A stretch of DNA of 64,000 nt. It comes from Rhodocyclaceae bacterium. Lineage in GTDB: Bacteria; Pseudomonadota; Gammaproteobacteria; Burkholderiales; Rhodocyclaceae. Position numbers and translations under genes: made by a program. Positions 25,180-32,758 of the stretch are shown piece after piece (positions within the stretch are counted from its first letter, which is position 1; every line of letters begins with the position of its first letter). Below the pieces are notes generated by a model that saw only the letters and a list, made by a program, of their open reading frames with translations, was not told where the DNA came from and made no database searches. Location of the stretch: contig JAOAHQ010000067.1 in NCBI GenBank assembly GCA_026415155.1, forward strand, positions 149,693 to 213,692, in the 5' to 3' direction.

Positions 25180-26260
25180 CGCGCTCATCGCGCTCGCCAT
25201 TCTGCTTGCGGGGGCACTCTGGCTGCTGCCGGTCCAGGCTCAGTCGCTGCGCTATCTCGGCCAGCAGGTGTTGCCCTCAGGCTTCAGTTTCCGCGGCACT
25301 ACGGTCGGCGGCCTCTCGGGGCTCGATTACGATGCCGCGAGCGACCGTTTCGTCGCCATCTCCGACGATCGTTCGCGGCACCAGCCGGCGCGCTTCTATC
25401 TCCTGCGGCTCGATCTCGCGCGCTTCAACACGGCCGCGTCGCCGGGGCATGAGGGCATCGAGCTCCTCGACATGACCTATCTGCGCGATGAAACGGGCCG
25501 GCTTTACGAGCCGCGCACCGTCGATCCGGAAGCGATCCGCTTCGGCCCGACGTCCGAGACGCTGTGGTGGACGAGCGAAGGCGATGCGCGCCGTGACCTC
25601 GCGCCCGAGATCGTGGAAATCGGCGCTGGCGGGACGGCACTGCGCCGGCTCGCATTGCCCGCACACTTTCTGCCCGACAAACGCTCTGGCGTGCGCGACA
25701 ACCTCGCCTTCGAAAGCCTCGCCATCGATCGCGACGCCGGCCGGCTTTATGTTGGGGTCGAAAATGCCTTGCATCAGGATGGGCCCGAGGCCGATGTCGA
25801 CGTGCCGAGTCCCGCCCGCATCCTCGTCTATAACCTTCGAAGCGGCGAGCGTCTGGCGGAATATGTCTATGTCGTCGATGCCGTGCCGCAGGCGCCGGCC
25901 CTGCCCTTGATGTATCGCACCCATGGCCTGGTCGAACTGCTGGCAGGCGAGGGCTTGCTGCTTGCGCTCGAACGGTCTTATGTGCAAGGCATTGGCAATT
26001 TCGCGCGTCTCTACCGCATCGACCTCGCTGGCGCGACGAATGTCGCCGGGCTGACGGCGCTCGCCGGGGCGCATTGGCGGCCCGTGCGCAAGACCCTGCT
26101 TCTGGATCTGGCCACGCTCGGCATCCGGCTCGACAATCTCGAGGGCATGAGCTTCGGGCCGCGCACGGCCGCAGGACGGCCCACCCTCGTGCTCGTGGCC
26201 GACGACAATTTCAATCCCATGCAGGAAACGCAATTCCTGGCCTTCGAACTGATGGACTGA
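25085..26260 (+). CDS. Phytase-like esterase family (PF13449-type) secreted protein
   Basis: Residues after the signal (from SLRYLGQQVLPSG) show a phytase-like propeller: GGLSGLDYD near the start, and GVRDNLAFESLAID and LDNLEGMSFGP later. A hydrophobic signal (DALIALAILLAGALWLLP, cleavage near VQA) requires a start around 25150-25180, but no ATG, GTG or TTG in frame lies there. The nearest ATG (25085, used here) lies inside the desaturase gene and gives a long basic N-region. Either an atypical start or a sequence error is possible. The gene contains a diverged copy of the 24-base element encoding IGAGGTA. Phytase-like proteins may release phosphate from organic phosphates, fitting the neighbourhood. 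Confidence 0.65.
   Translation: MSWAFRIGGGRRCGANCAARSQRRACPWRSFDALIALAILLAGALWLLPVQAQSLRYLGQQVLPSGFSFRGTTVGGLSGLDYDAASDRFVAISDDRSRHQPARFYLLRLDLARFNTAASPGHEGIELLDMTYLRDETGRLYEPRTVDPEAIRFGPTSETLWWTSEGDARRDLAPEIVEIGAGGTALRRLALPAHFLPDKRSGVRDNLAFESLAIDRDAGRLYVGVENALHQDGPEADVDVPSPARILVYNLRSGERLAEYVYVVDAVPQAPALPLMYRTHGLVELLAGEGLLLALERSYVQGIGNFARLYRIDLAGATNVAGLTALAGAHWRPVRKTLLLDLATLGIRLDNLEGMSFGPRTAAGRPTLVLVADDNFNPMQETQFLAFELMD
25616..25639 (+). repeat. 24-base dispersed element, copy 5 (inside phytase-like gene, diverged)
   Basis: Three mismatches to the commonest form, with the middle 17-18 bases exact. In codon register, encoding EIGAGGTA. Confidence 0.6.
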
Positions 26261-26269
26261 ACAGGCCGG

Positions 26270-26303
26270 CTGAAACACTGCCGTAACAGAGGGCGGCGAG
26301 AAT
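26270..26303 (+). promoter_or_regulatory. Weak PhoB-like box upstream of small lipoprotein gene
   Basis: CTGAAAC-ACTG-CCGTAAC (26270-26287), ten bases, then GAGAAT. Half-sites match CTGTCAT at about four of seven each. The support is mainly the conserved spacing and a sensible leader of about 32 bases. Confidence 0.35.
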
Positions 26304-26341
26304 CTCGCTCGTTTTCATCCATCTTCAACGGAGGTTTTCCC

Positions 26342-26611
26342 ATGCGTTCTATCCTCGCCGTCTCGATCCTTGCCACCGCCGCGTTCCTGTCCGCCTGCGC
26401 CAGCCAGGAAAAGGCGCCCGAGAAGCCCGCAGCCGCGCCAGCTCCCGCACCGGCGGCTGCCGCGCCGGCGGCGCCCAAGCTGCAATGCTGGAACGGTGAT
26501 GTCGGCGCATTCCAGGAGGTCGGCACCAAGGCGACCATCGCCGGCGTGGCGGTCGAATGCAAGCCGACGGCGGACGGCAAGGCGGCCCAATGGATGGGCG
26601 TCAAGAAGTAA
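26342..26611 (+). CDS. Small lipoprotein
   Basis: 89 residues. Lipoprotein signal with lipobox LSAC (Cys at 19), then an Ala/Pro-rich linker (about 25-46) and a short C-terminal domain with two Cys (LQCWNG and VECKP). No family name recognised. A GGAGG ribosome site precedes the ATG, and a clear terminator follows 27 bases after the stop, so it is a single-gene transcript. Confidence 0.75.
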   Translation: MRSILAVSILATAAFLSACASQEKAPEKPAAAPAPAPAAAAPAAPKLQCWNGDVGAFQEVGTKATIAGVAVECKPTADGKAAQWMGVKK

Positions 26612-26638
26612 GCGTCGAATATTCGTGCAACGCTAAAG

Positions 26639-26661
26639 CGCCGCCTGCGGGCGGCGTTTTT
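26639..26661 (+). terminator. Rho-independent terminator after lipoprotein gene
   Basis: Seven-base stem CGCCGCC / GGCGGCG with a four-base loop followed by five T residues on the plus strand. The convergent glycosyltransferase gene ends nine bases further on. Confidence 0.85.
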
Positions 26662-26669
26662 GGGCTTTT

Positions 26670-27863
26670 TCAGTCCGGGGCGAGGAAGACGTTCTCGCTC
26701 GCGAACGCGGTGGCCGCATGCCGGTCGATGATGCCGGACAGCAGGGCAATATAGCCGTCGTAAATGCGCTCCCAGTCGAGGTGGCATACGCTCATGGCAG
26801 CCGTCAGCCGGAGTTCTGGCCGCTCGGACAGCGCCGTGGCGAGCGATTGCGCCGCCGCGATGAAGGCTGCCTCGTCGCCGGGCGGGACGAGGCGGCCATT
26901 TTCGCCGTCGTGGATCAGCTCGCTCGCCGCGGCCAGGTCGAAGGCGACGACGGGTAGACCGCTTGCCAATGCCTCGACGACGACGTTGCCGAAGGTTTCC
27001 GTGAGACTCGGGAACAGGAAGAGGTCGGCGCTCGCGTAGTGGGCCGCCAGGTCCTTGCCGAAGCGCGCACCGACGCAAAGGCATTCCGGATGCCGGCGTT
27101 CGAGCTGCGCGCGCAGGGGGCCATCGCCGACGCAGACCAGGCGTGCTTTAGGATACTTCGCGCGGATGGCGCCGAAGGCCGCCAAAGCCAGTTTGAGATT
27201 CTTTTCCGGCGCCAGCCGCCCAACGACGAGGCAGACGAGATCGTCGGGCCCAGCGCCCCAAGCTTCGCGCAAGGCCATGCTGCGCCGCGCCGGGTTGAAG
27301 AGTTCGGTATCGACGCCGCGCGAGAGCACGCTGACGTCGCGATAGCCTTGTTGGGTGAGCTCTTCGGCCAGCGCTGGCGTGGGCACGAGCGTCGCCGCGG
27401 TGTGGTTGTGGAACCAGCGCAGATAGCGTTCGATGCCGCGTCTCATCCAGCCGATGCCGTAATGGGCGCTATAGCGATGAAAATTGGTGTGAAAAGTCGA
27501 AACGACCGGCAAGCCCAGCCTGCGGGCGGCGAAGAGCGCCGAGAGGCCCAGGGGGCCTTCGGTCGCGATATGGACGATGTCGGGAGGACTTTTGCGCCAG
27601 TGGGCGAGCAGCCGCCGCGTTGCGGGCAGGCCAAAGCGCAGCTCGGGATAGCGCGGGATCGGCAGCCCAGGTAAAAGCAGGCTGCCGTCGGTTTGCAGAC
27701 CGATGGTTTCATGCTGTTGGCGCGGCCGGATGAGCTCGATGCGGTGATTGCGCGCCTGGAGCCCCTCCACGAGCCGGCCCAGGGTCATGGCCACGCCATT
27801 GACTTCGGGGAGGTAGGTTTCGGTGACGAGCGCGACGGAAAGCCGCCGCCGAACCGCCATCAT
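26670..27863 (-). CDS. Glycosyltransferase family 4, probable glycolipid synthase
   Basis: 397 residues, GT-B fold. The N-terminal acceptor domain opens with TYLPEVNGVAMTLGRL; the C-terminal nucleotide-sugar domain shows VVGRLAPEKNL and the EX7E-type motif in SLTETFGNVVVEALASG. Its start overlaps the stop of the metallophosphatase by one base (TAATG), which indicates tight coupling. PlcP-type phosphatases coupled to such transferases make glycolipids from diacylglycerol during phosphate limitation in other Proteobacteria, so a diacylglycerol glycosyltransferase (Agt-like) role is the best inference. The sugar donor is unknown. Confidence 0.78.
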   Translation of the reverse strand: MMAVRRRLSVALVTETYLPEVNGVAMTLGRLVEGLQARNHRIELIRPRQQHETIGLQTDGSLLLPGLPIPRYPELRFGLPATRRLLAHWRKSPPDIVHIATEGPLGLSALFAARRLGLPVVSTFHTNFHRYSAHYGIGWMRRGIERYLRWFHNHTAATLVPTPALAEELTQQGYRDVSVLSRGVDTELFNPARRSMALREAWGAGPDDLVCLVVGRLAPEKNLKLALAAFGAIRAKYPKARLVCVGDGPLRAQLERRHPECLCVGARFGKDLAAHYASADLFLFPSLTETFGNVVVEALASGLPVVAFDLAAASELIHDGENGRLVPPGDEAAFIAAAQSLATALSERPELRLTAAMSVCHLDWERIYDGYIALLSGIIDRHAATAFASENVFLAPD

Positions 27864-28642
27864 TAGGCGGCCGCCCGCACGGGCAGCGGCACGACGCTCG
27901 CCGCGCGGCTCGCGTTGCGCCATTCGATGAGCTCGAGCGCACCATCGCAATGCTCGACGATGGCCGTGCAGCTATCGACCCAGTCGCCGCAGTTGAGATA
28001 GAGCAGGCCGTCGACTTCGCGCAGCGCGGCGCTATGGATGTGGCCGCAGATGACGCCATCGAGACCGCGCTCGCGCACGGTATGGATCACGGCTTCTTCG
28101 AAGTCGAAGATGAAATCGATGGCGCGCTTGACGCGCCGCTTGGCATAGCCGGCGAGCGACCAGTAGCCCGGGATGCGCAGCGTGCGGCGCACCCAGGAAA
28201 GCCAAGCGTTGATGCGCACGAGCAGGTTGTAACCGATATCGCCCAAGATGGCGAGCCAGCGGTGATAGCGCGTGACCTGGTCGAATTCGTCGCCATGAAG
28301 GAGCAGGAGGCGCTTGCCGGCGGCGGTCTCATGCACGTATTCGTCGGCGATGACGATGTCGCCGAAGGAGGCGCCGACGTATTCGCGCAAGGCCTCGTCG
28401 TGATTACCGGGGATCAGCCAGACCTTCGTGCCATGGCGCGCGCGGCGCAGCACCTTTTGCACGACGGTATTTTGTGCCGGCGTCCAGTGGATCGAGCGGT
28501 TCATCGCCCAGAAATCGACGATGTCGCCGAGCAGGAACAGGTGATCGGTCTCGTATTCGCGCAGGAAGGCGATCAGACTCTCCGCTTGGCAGCCGCGCGT
28601 GCCGAGGTGGATATCCGAGAGGAAAATGCTGCGCACCTTCAT
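27863..28642 (-). CDS. Calcineurin-like metallophosphatase, PlcP-type (LpxH-like annotation possible)
   Basis: 259 residues from this start; an ATG four codons upstream (28654) is also possible. All metallophosphatase blocks are visible: SDIHLGT, GDIVDFW, PGNHDE, LLLHGDEFD and GHIHSA. SDIHLGTRGCQAE is the pattern of the family annotated as UDP-2,3-diacylglucosamine hydrolase that includes PlcP, the phospholipase C-like enzyme that removes phosphorylated head groups during phosphate starvation. Coupling to a glycosyltransferase and linkage to pst and phoX genes favour PlcP over a lipid A role. It follows dgkA by 46 bases in the same operon. Confidence 0.78.
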   Translation of the reverse strand: MKVRSIFLSDIHLGTRGCQAESLIAFLREYETDHLFLLGDIVDFWAMNRSIHWTPAQNTVVQKVLRRARHGTKVWLIPGNHDEALREYVGASFGDIVIADEYVHETAAGKRLLLLHGDEFDQVTRYHRWLAILGDIGYNLLVRINAWLSWVRRTLRIPGYWSLAGYAKRRVKRAIDFIFDFEEAVIHTVRERGLDGVICGHIHSAALREVDGLLYLNCGDWVDSCTAIVEHCDGALELIEWRNASRAASVVPLPVRAAA

Positions 28643-28688
28643 GTGCGCGATCATGGCGGCGTCGGGCTACGCCTTCGTGAAATGGCGG

Positions 28689-29099
28689 TTAAATTTGTGT
28701 GTCAAGCAAGATGAGCGCCCAGACGACGGCGACATTGACGAGCGAGATCAGGACGGCGGCGCTGCCGATGTCCTTGGCGCGCTTGGCGAGGCGATGGCGC
28801 TCGAGCGAGACGCGATCGACGACGGCTTCGACAGCCGAATTGAGCAGCTCGACGATGAGCACGAGCAAGACGCTGCCGATCATGAGCGCTTTGTCAAGGC
28901 CGCCGACGGGCAAGAACAAGGCGGTCGGGATCAGGATCACGGCAAGCCAGGTCTCCTGGCGAAAGGCATCCTCGTGGCGGTAGGCGGCCGCGAGGCCATC
29001 GAGCGAATACCGGAAGGCGTTCCAGATCCGCTTGAGGCCCGTCTGGCCCTTGAAGGGGCTCTCGCCCTCGACGCCGCGCGTGGTGGGAGTCTCGTCCAT
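28689..29099 (-). CDS. dgkA: Diacylglycerol kinase
   Basis: 136 residues, small integral-membrane kinase: three hydrophobic helices after an amphipathic N-terminus (RIWNAFRYSLDGLAAAYRHEDAFRQE). The family core ELLNSAVEAVVDRVS and AKDIGSAAVLI are intact. It phosphorylates diacylglycerol to phosphatidic acid. In an operon with PlcP and two glycosyltransferases it could recycle surplus diacylglycerol when lipids are remodelled. There is no clear ribosome site, and the start lies 13 bases after the upstream gene, so translation is probably coupled. Confidence 0.92.
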   Translation of the reverse strand: MDETPTTRGVEGESPFKGQTGLKRIWNAFRYSLDGLAAAYRHEDAFRQETWLAVILIPTALFLPVGGLDKALMIGSVLLVLIVELLNSAVEAVVDRVSLERHRLAKRAKDIGSAAVLISLVNVAVVWALILLDTQI

Positions 29100-29112
29100 G
29101 GGCGAAAGATTA

Positions 29113-30267
29113 TCAGCAACGCACGTGACGATACACGTTGGCCAGCCGCCGGGCGCAGGCTTCCGTCGTCCACTCGCGCGCGAAGGCGCGCGCCTCGTCC
29201 GCCATCGCGGCGCGACGGGAGGGGTCGTTGAGCATTGCTGCCATGAGCTGGCCGAAGGCTTCTGGGTCTTCTGGGGCAGGCAAGGCGCCCCGGCGTGGCT
29301 CGATGATCTCGCGCGTTCCGAGTGCGGCGAGGGCGAGTACCGGCAGACCGGCGGCCATCGCTTCGAGCAGGACGAGCCCCTGGGTTTCCGTGCGTGAGGC
29401 GAAGACGAAGAGATCGGCCGCGGCATAACAGTCGGGCAGTTCGGTTTGGCGATCCAGGTAGCCGACGAAGCGCACCTGCCGTGAAATCCCCAGGGCGTTG
29501 GCCTCGCGACGGAGGGCCGGCAGCGCCGGCCCTTCGCCCGCCACGACGAGGATCGCTTCAGGGCAGAGTTTGAGTGCGTGGGGGAGGGCGGCGAGCAGAA
29601 AGCCGATATTTTTCTCATGAGCGGTGCGGCCGACGTAGAGGGCGACCGGTTTGTCGGGGGGGATGTCGTAGCGATGGCGAAAGTCGGCGCTCGCCAGACG
29701 GCCCTTGCGGTCGAAATGGGCGATGGGGATGCCTGTCGGCACGCGGTAGATTGGTCTCGTGACTCCATAGCGCCCGAGCGTGTCGTGCATCGCGGAGGAG
29801 GGGACGATGATGGCGTCGAGCGCATTACACTGGCGCCGCGCCACTTGCCGTGCCGCCGCGCGCAGCCAGGCTTTGGGCAGGCCAGGCACGTAGTTGTAGA
29901 GATATTCCTCGAAATGCGTGTGGTATGTGGCCAGGCAGGGCAGACCATGCTGACGCGCATACTTGAGGCCGGCGTAGTGGGCGGCGAAGGGGGTTTGGAC
30001 ATGCACGAGGTCGAAACGACGGCCTACCGCTGCAAGCGCGCGCTTGAGCGCACCGGACTTCATGAGGCGGTCTTCCGGGTCGAGCGGCACCTGCCGGGCG
30101 GGCACGCGCGTGATGCGCTCATCGTCGGGGTGGGGCGCATGGTAGTGCGGGGCGATGAGATGGACCTCGATATCGAGTTCGGCAAGGGCCTGACGGAAGG
30201 ATTCGATCGAGGTGGAGACGCCGTTGATGCGAGGAAAATAGACGTCGGAGATCATCAGCACACGCAT
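29113..30267 (-). CDS. Glycosyltransferase family 4 (second in lipid operon)
   Basis: 384 residues, GT-B fold. The N-terminal domain starts VYFPRINGVSTSIESF; the donor-binding domain has YVGRTAHEKNIGFLL and the EX7E motif within SRTETQGLVLLEAMAAG. It is related to but distinct from the transferase at the other end of the operon, so the two may add successive sugars. Residues about 189-196 (GRLASADF) are encoded by a copy of the 24-base element in its other orientation. It is the first gene of the minus-strand operon GT, dgkA, plcP-like, GT. A weak PhoB-like box lies just upstream. Confidence 0.8.
   Translation of the reverse strand: MRVLMISDVYFPRINGVSTSIESFRQALAELDIEVHLIAPHYHAPHPDDERITRVPARQVPLDPEDRLMKSGALKRALAAVGRRFDLVHVQTPFAAHYAGLKYARQHGLPCLATYHTHFEEYLYNYVPGLPKAWLRAAARQVARRQCNALDAIIVPSSAMHDTLGRYGVTRPIYRVPTGIPIAHFDRKGRLASADFRHRYDIPPDKPVALYVGRTAHEKNIGFLLAALPHALKLCPEAILVVAGEGPALPALRREANALGISRQVRFVGYLDRQTELPDCYAAADLFVFASRTETQGLVLLEAMAAGLPVLALAALGTREIIEPRRGALPAPEDPEAFGQLMAAMLNDPSRRAAMADEARAFAREWTTEACARRLANVYRHVRC
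29680..29703 (+). repeat. 24-base dispersed element, copy 6 (inside glycosyltransferase, antisense)
   Basis: Two mismatches to the commonest form, both at the centre (GCTCGCC). This is the only intragenic copy lying opposite to the reading direction; it is still in codon register and contributes GRLASADF. Confidence 0.7.
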
Positions 30268-30275
30268 AGCCGGCC

Positions 30276-30309
30276 ATCATCGCCGATTCGCGTTGCAGCG
30301 ATATTGCAG
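30276..30309 (-). promoter_or_regulatory. Weak PhoB-like box upstream of glycolipid operon
   Basis: Minus strand CTGCAAT-ATCG-CTGCAAC (30292-30309), ten bases, then GATGAT. The two half-sites are near-identical repeats but differ from CTGTCAT at two or three positions. The predicted transcript would start about two bases before the ATG, so either the message is leaderless or the site is not used. Confidence 0.3.
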
Positions 30310-30404
30310 GCCGTCAGCAGCGCGCAGCAGCCTTTCATGCCTGGTGCGCAATGTTGCAGAATTGTTATTGCTTCGAAACAAACGATCTTGAAAACGATGC
30401 CCAA

Positions 30405-30574
30405 GGGAAGCGGTAGGGCGGTCGGCTCATGGTTTGCGGGCGGGGCATCCGTAAGGCTTGGGCGCGGAGCGCCCACAACTCGCTGTCGCTCGAACAAGTG
30501 GGCGCCTTATCCGCGCCCTGCGCCGATGGCTGCCGACGCCCGCTCACAAATCGCCGCCCGCCCTGCCGCTTCCC
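30405..30574. mobile_element. Fold-back inverted-repeat element C (about 170 bp)
   Basis: Nearly the whole element is an imperfect palindrome. The ends pair as GGGAAGCGGTAGGGCGG against GGGAAGCGGCAGGGCGG read from the other strand. Nested inside is a second pair, GGGCGCGGA..GCGCCCAC against its complement, around a loop of about 20 bases. No coding frame is supported. It fills the middle of the 450-base gap between the glycolipid operon and pstS. A single copy is seen, so mobility is inferred. Confidence 0.6.
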
Positions 30575-30652
30575 TGCCCAGTTCATTCGTTTCGGATCAA
30601 TAAGGCAGGCGTCGAATGAGCGAAGTTGGGATGGCCTTGGGAAAGTGAAAAG

Positions 30653-30686
30653 CTGTCACGGGACTGTCACATTCGCTTGTTAGATT
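30653..30686 (+). promoter_or_regulatory. PhoB-type box and -10 of the pst operon
   Basis: CTGTCAC-GGGA-CTGTCAC (30653-30670) is an almost perfect PhoB repeat, six of seven in each half. Ten bases later TAGATT (30681-30686) is the -10. This is the best box in the window and served as reference for the others. Confidence 0.85.
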
Positions 30687-30723
30687 GCCGGCTTCGTTAT
30701 GTCCATTCTCTAGGAGTCAACCG

Positions 30724-31719
30724 ATGAACAAGCTGCGTTTGATTTCCAGCGCCCTCGCCACCGCGTCTTTGCTGACGCTGACAGGCACTGCATTTGCTCA
30801 GGCGACCATCAAGATCGACGGTTCATCCACCGTTTATCCGATCACGGAGGCGGTAGCCGAAGAATTCCAGAAGGCCAAGAAGAACGCCATCCGCGTTACG
30901 GTGGGCATCTCTGGCACGGGCGGCGGCTTCAAGAAGTTCTGCCGCGGCGAGACCGACATCTCGAACGCTTCGCGTCCCATCACCAAGAAGGAAATGGAAG
31001 ACTGCGCCCAGGCCGGCATCAAGTACATCGAAATGCCGATCGCCTTCGACGCGCTCACCGTGGTGATCCATCCCTCGAATACCTGGGCGACGAACTTGAA
31101 GCCCGAACAGCTCAAGATGATGTGGGAGCCGGCCGCGCAGGGCAAGATCAACAACTGGAAACAAATCGATCCGAGCTTCCCTGACATGCCGCTCAAGCTC
31201 TATGGCCCTGGCGCCGATTCCGGCACGTTTGAATACTTCACCGAGGCCGCCGTCGGCAAAGCGCGCGCCTCGCGCGGCGACTATACGGCCTCTGAAGACG
31301 ACAACGTGCTCGTTCAGGGCGTATCGCGCGACAAGGGCGGTTTGGGCTATTTCGGTTTCGCCTACTACTTCGAGAACAAGGACAAGCTCAAAGCCGTCAA
31401 TATCTGGAACGGCAAGGCCTATATCGAGCCTTCGGCAGCCAACGTAGAAAATGGCACCTACACCCCCTTGGCGCGTCCGATCTTCATTTACGTGAATGCC
31501 AAATCGCTCGAAAAACCCGAAGTCAAGGAGTTCGTGAAGTACTACATGGAGCACGGCGCGAAGCTGACGCGCGAGGTGAAGTATGTGCCGCTGCCGGCCT
31601 CCGTCTATAAGGCCAATCTCGAGCACATGGAAAAGCTCAAGACCGGCACGGTGTTTGGCGGTGTCAACGAAGTCGGCATCAAGATCGAGGAAGTCGTTCG
31701 CCGCGAAACGAAACAATAA
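30724..31719 (+). CDS. pstS: Phosphate ABC transporter, periplasmic phosphate-binding protein
   Basis: 331 residues. Sec signal (about 1-24, cleavage after TAFA|Q). Phosphate-binding segments IDGSSTVYPI, ISGTGGGFKKFCRGETDISNASRP and GPGADSGTFEYF are typical of high-affinity PstS. It delivers phosphate to the PstCA channel. First gene of pstSCAB, under a strong PhoB-type promoter. The operon lacks phoU and phoBR, which must lie elsewhere. Confidence 0.95.
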   Translation: MNKLRLISSALATASLLTLTGTAFAQATIKIDGSSTVYPITEAVAEEFQKAKKNAIRVTVGISGTGGGFKKFCRGETDISNASRPITKKEMEDCAQAGIKYIEMPIAFDALTVVIHPSNTWATNLKPEQLKMMWEPAAQGKINNWKQIDPSFPDMPLKLYGPGADSGTFEYFTEAAVGKARASRGDYTASEDDNVLVQGVSRDKGGLGYFGFAYYFENKDKLKAVNIWNGKAYIEPSAANVENGTYTPLARPIFIYVNAKSLEKPEVKEFVKYYMEHGAKLTREVKYVPLPASVYKANLEHMEKLKTGTVFGGVNEVGIKIEEVVRRETKQ

Positions 31720-31740
31720 GGATAGCCTCATCCTCCGTTC

Positions 31741-31773
31741 CGGGCGCCAGGGACGGGCAGTCGCTGGCGCCCG
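31741..31773 (+). promoter_or_regulatory. Stable hairpin between pstS and pstC
   Basis: Perfect ten-base stem CGGGCGCCAG / CTGGCGCCCG with a 13-base loop, not followed by a T run. It is likely an mRNA-stabilising or attenuating structure that lets the binding protein be made in excess over the membrane subunits. Confidence 0.6.
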
Positions 31774-31809
31774 AACTGTCTTCTATACTAACTGCTCGTT
31801 TTCTCGGCT

Positions 31810-32757
31810 ATGAGCGCTACCGCCATCATGAGTGAACCTTCCTTGCCGCTCGTCAGTGATCGCCTGAGAAAAAAGGCCTCGCGCCATCTGAAAGAGCGCG
31901 CCATCGAGGCTCTTTTGTTCGGGGCGGCGCTGGTTTCCGTCTTCACGACGCTGGCAATCATCTACATCCTGCTGTCGGAATCCTGGAAGTTTTTCGAGAA
32001 GGTGCCAATTAGGGATTTCCTCCTCGATACACAATGGACGCCATTATTCAGTGAGGCGCATTACGGCATCATGGTGCTGCTTTCCGGCACCATCACCGTG
32101 GCTGTCGTCGCCTTGTGTGTCGCCATTCCGCTGGGACTTACGATTGCCATTTACCTGTCGGAATTCGCACCCTTCAAGGTGCGTGAGGCGGCCAAACCGT
32201 TCCTCGAAGTGCTCGGCGAAGGCATTCCGACCATCGTCTATGGCTTTTTTGCGCTGGTTTTCCTCACGCCGCTCTTGCAGAAAATCTTTCCCAATCTGCC
32301 GGGCTTCAACATGCTCTCGGCCGGCCTCATCATCGGCGTGATGATCGTGCCTTACATCGCTTCTCTTTCCGAAGATGCGATGAAGGCCGTGCCGATGTCC
32401 TTGCGCGAGGGTTCCTATGCGATGGGGGCGACGCGGTTGCAGACCGCCTTACGGGTCGTGATTCCGGCAGCGATTTCCGGTATCACGGCGGCGTGCATCC
32501 TCGCCACCTCGCGGGCGTTGGGCGAGACGATGGTGGTGGCCGTCGCGGCGGGCATGCAGCCCAATTTCACTTTCAACCCGATGGAGCCGGCAGCCACCGT
32601 GACCGCCTACATCGTCCAAGTGGCAATGGGCGATTTGCCCCATGGCTCGATCGGCTATCAGACGATTTTCGCCGCCGGGCTGGCGCTGTTTCTGATGACG
32701 CTGGCGTTCAACCTGATCGGCTATTTCATGCGCAAGCGCTTCCGCGAGGTGTATTGA
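31810..32757 (+). CDS. pstC: Phosphate ABC transporter permease
   Basis: 315 residues with about six membrane helices. The BPD permease EAA-type loop is visible (around MSLREGSYAMGATRLQTALRV). It forms the channel with PstA. A second ATG six codons later is an alternative start. A TATACT sequence about 20 bases upstream could be a minor internal promoter. It is separated from pstS by 90 bases containing the hairpin and from pstA by one base. Confidence 0.95.
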   Translation: MSATAIMSEPSLPLVSDRLRKKASRHLKERAIEALLFGAALVSVFTTLAIIYILLSESWKFFEKVPIRDFLLDTQWTPLFSEAHYGIMVLLSGTITVAVVALCVAIPLGLTIAIYLSEFAPFKVREAAKPFLEVLGEGIPTIVYGFFALVFLTPLLQKIFPNLPGFNMLSAGLIIGVMIVPYIASLSEDAMKAVPMSLREGSYAMGATRLQTALRVVIPAAISGITAACILATSRALGETMVVAVAAGMQPNFTFNPMEPAATVTAYIVQVAMGDLPHGSIGYQTIFAAGLALFLMTLAFNLIGYFMRKRFREVY

Positions 32758-32758
32758 G

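Noticed and set aside
31741..31773. Terminator between pstS and pstC
   Set aside because: The stem is strong but there is no T run, and pstCAB must be expressed with pstS; treated as a processing or stability hairpin.
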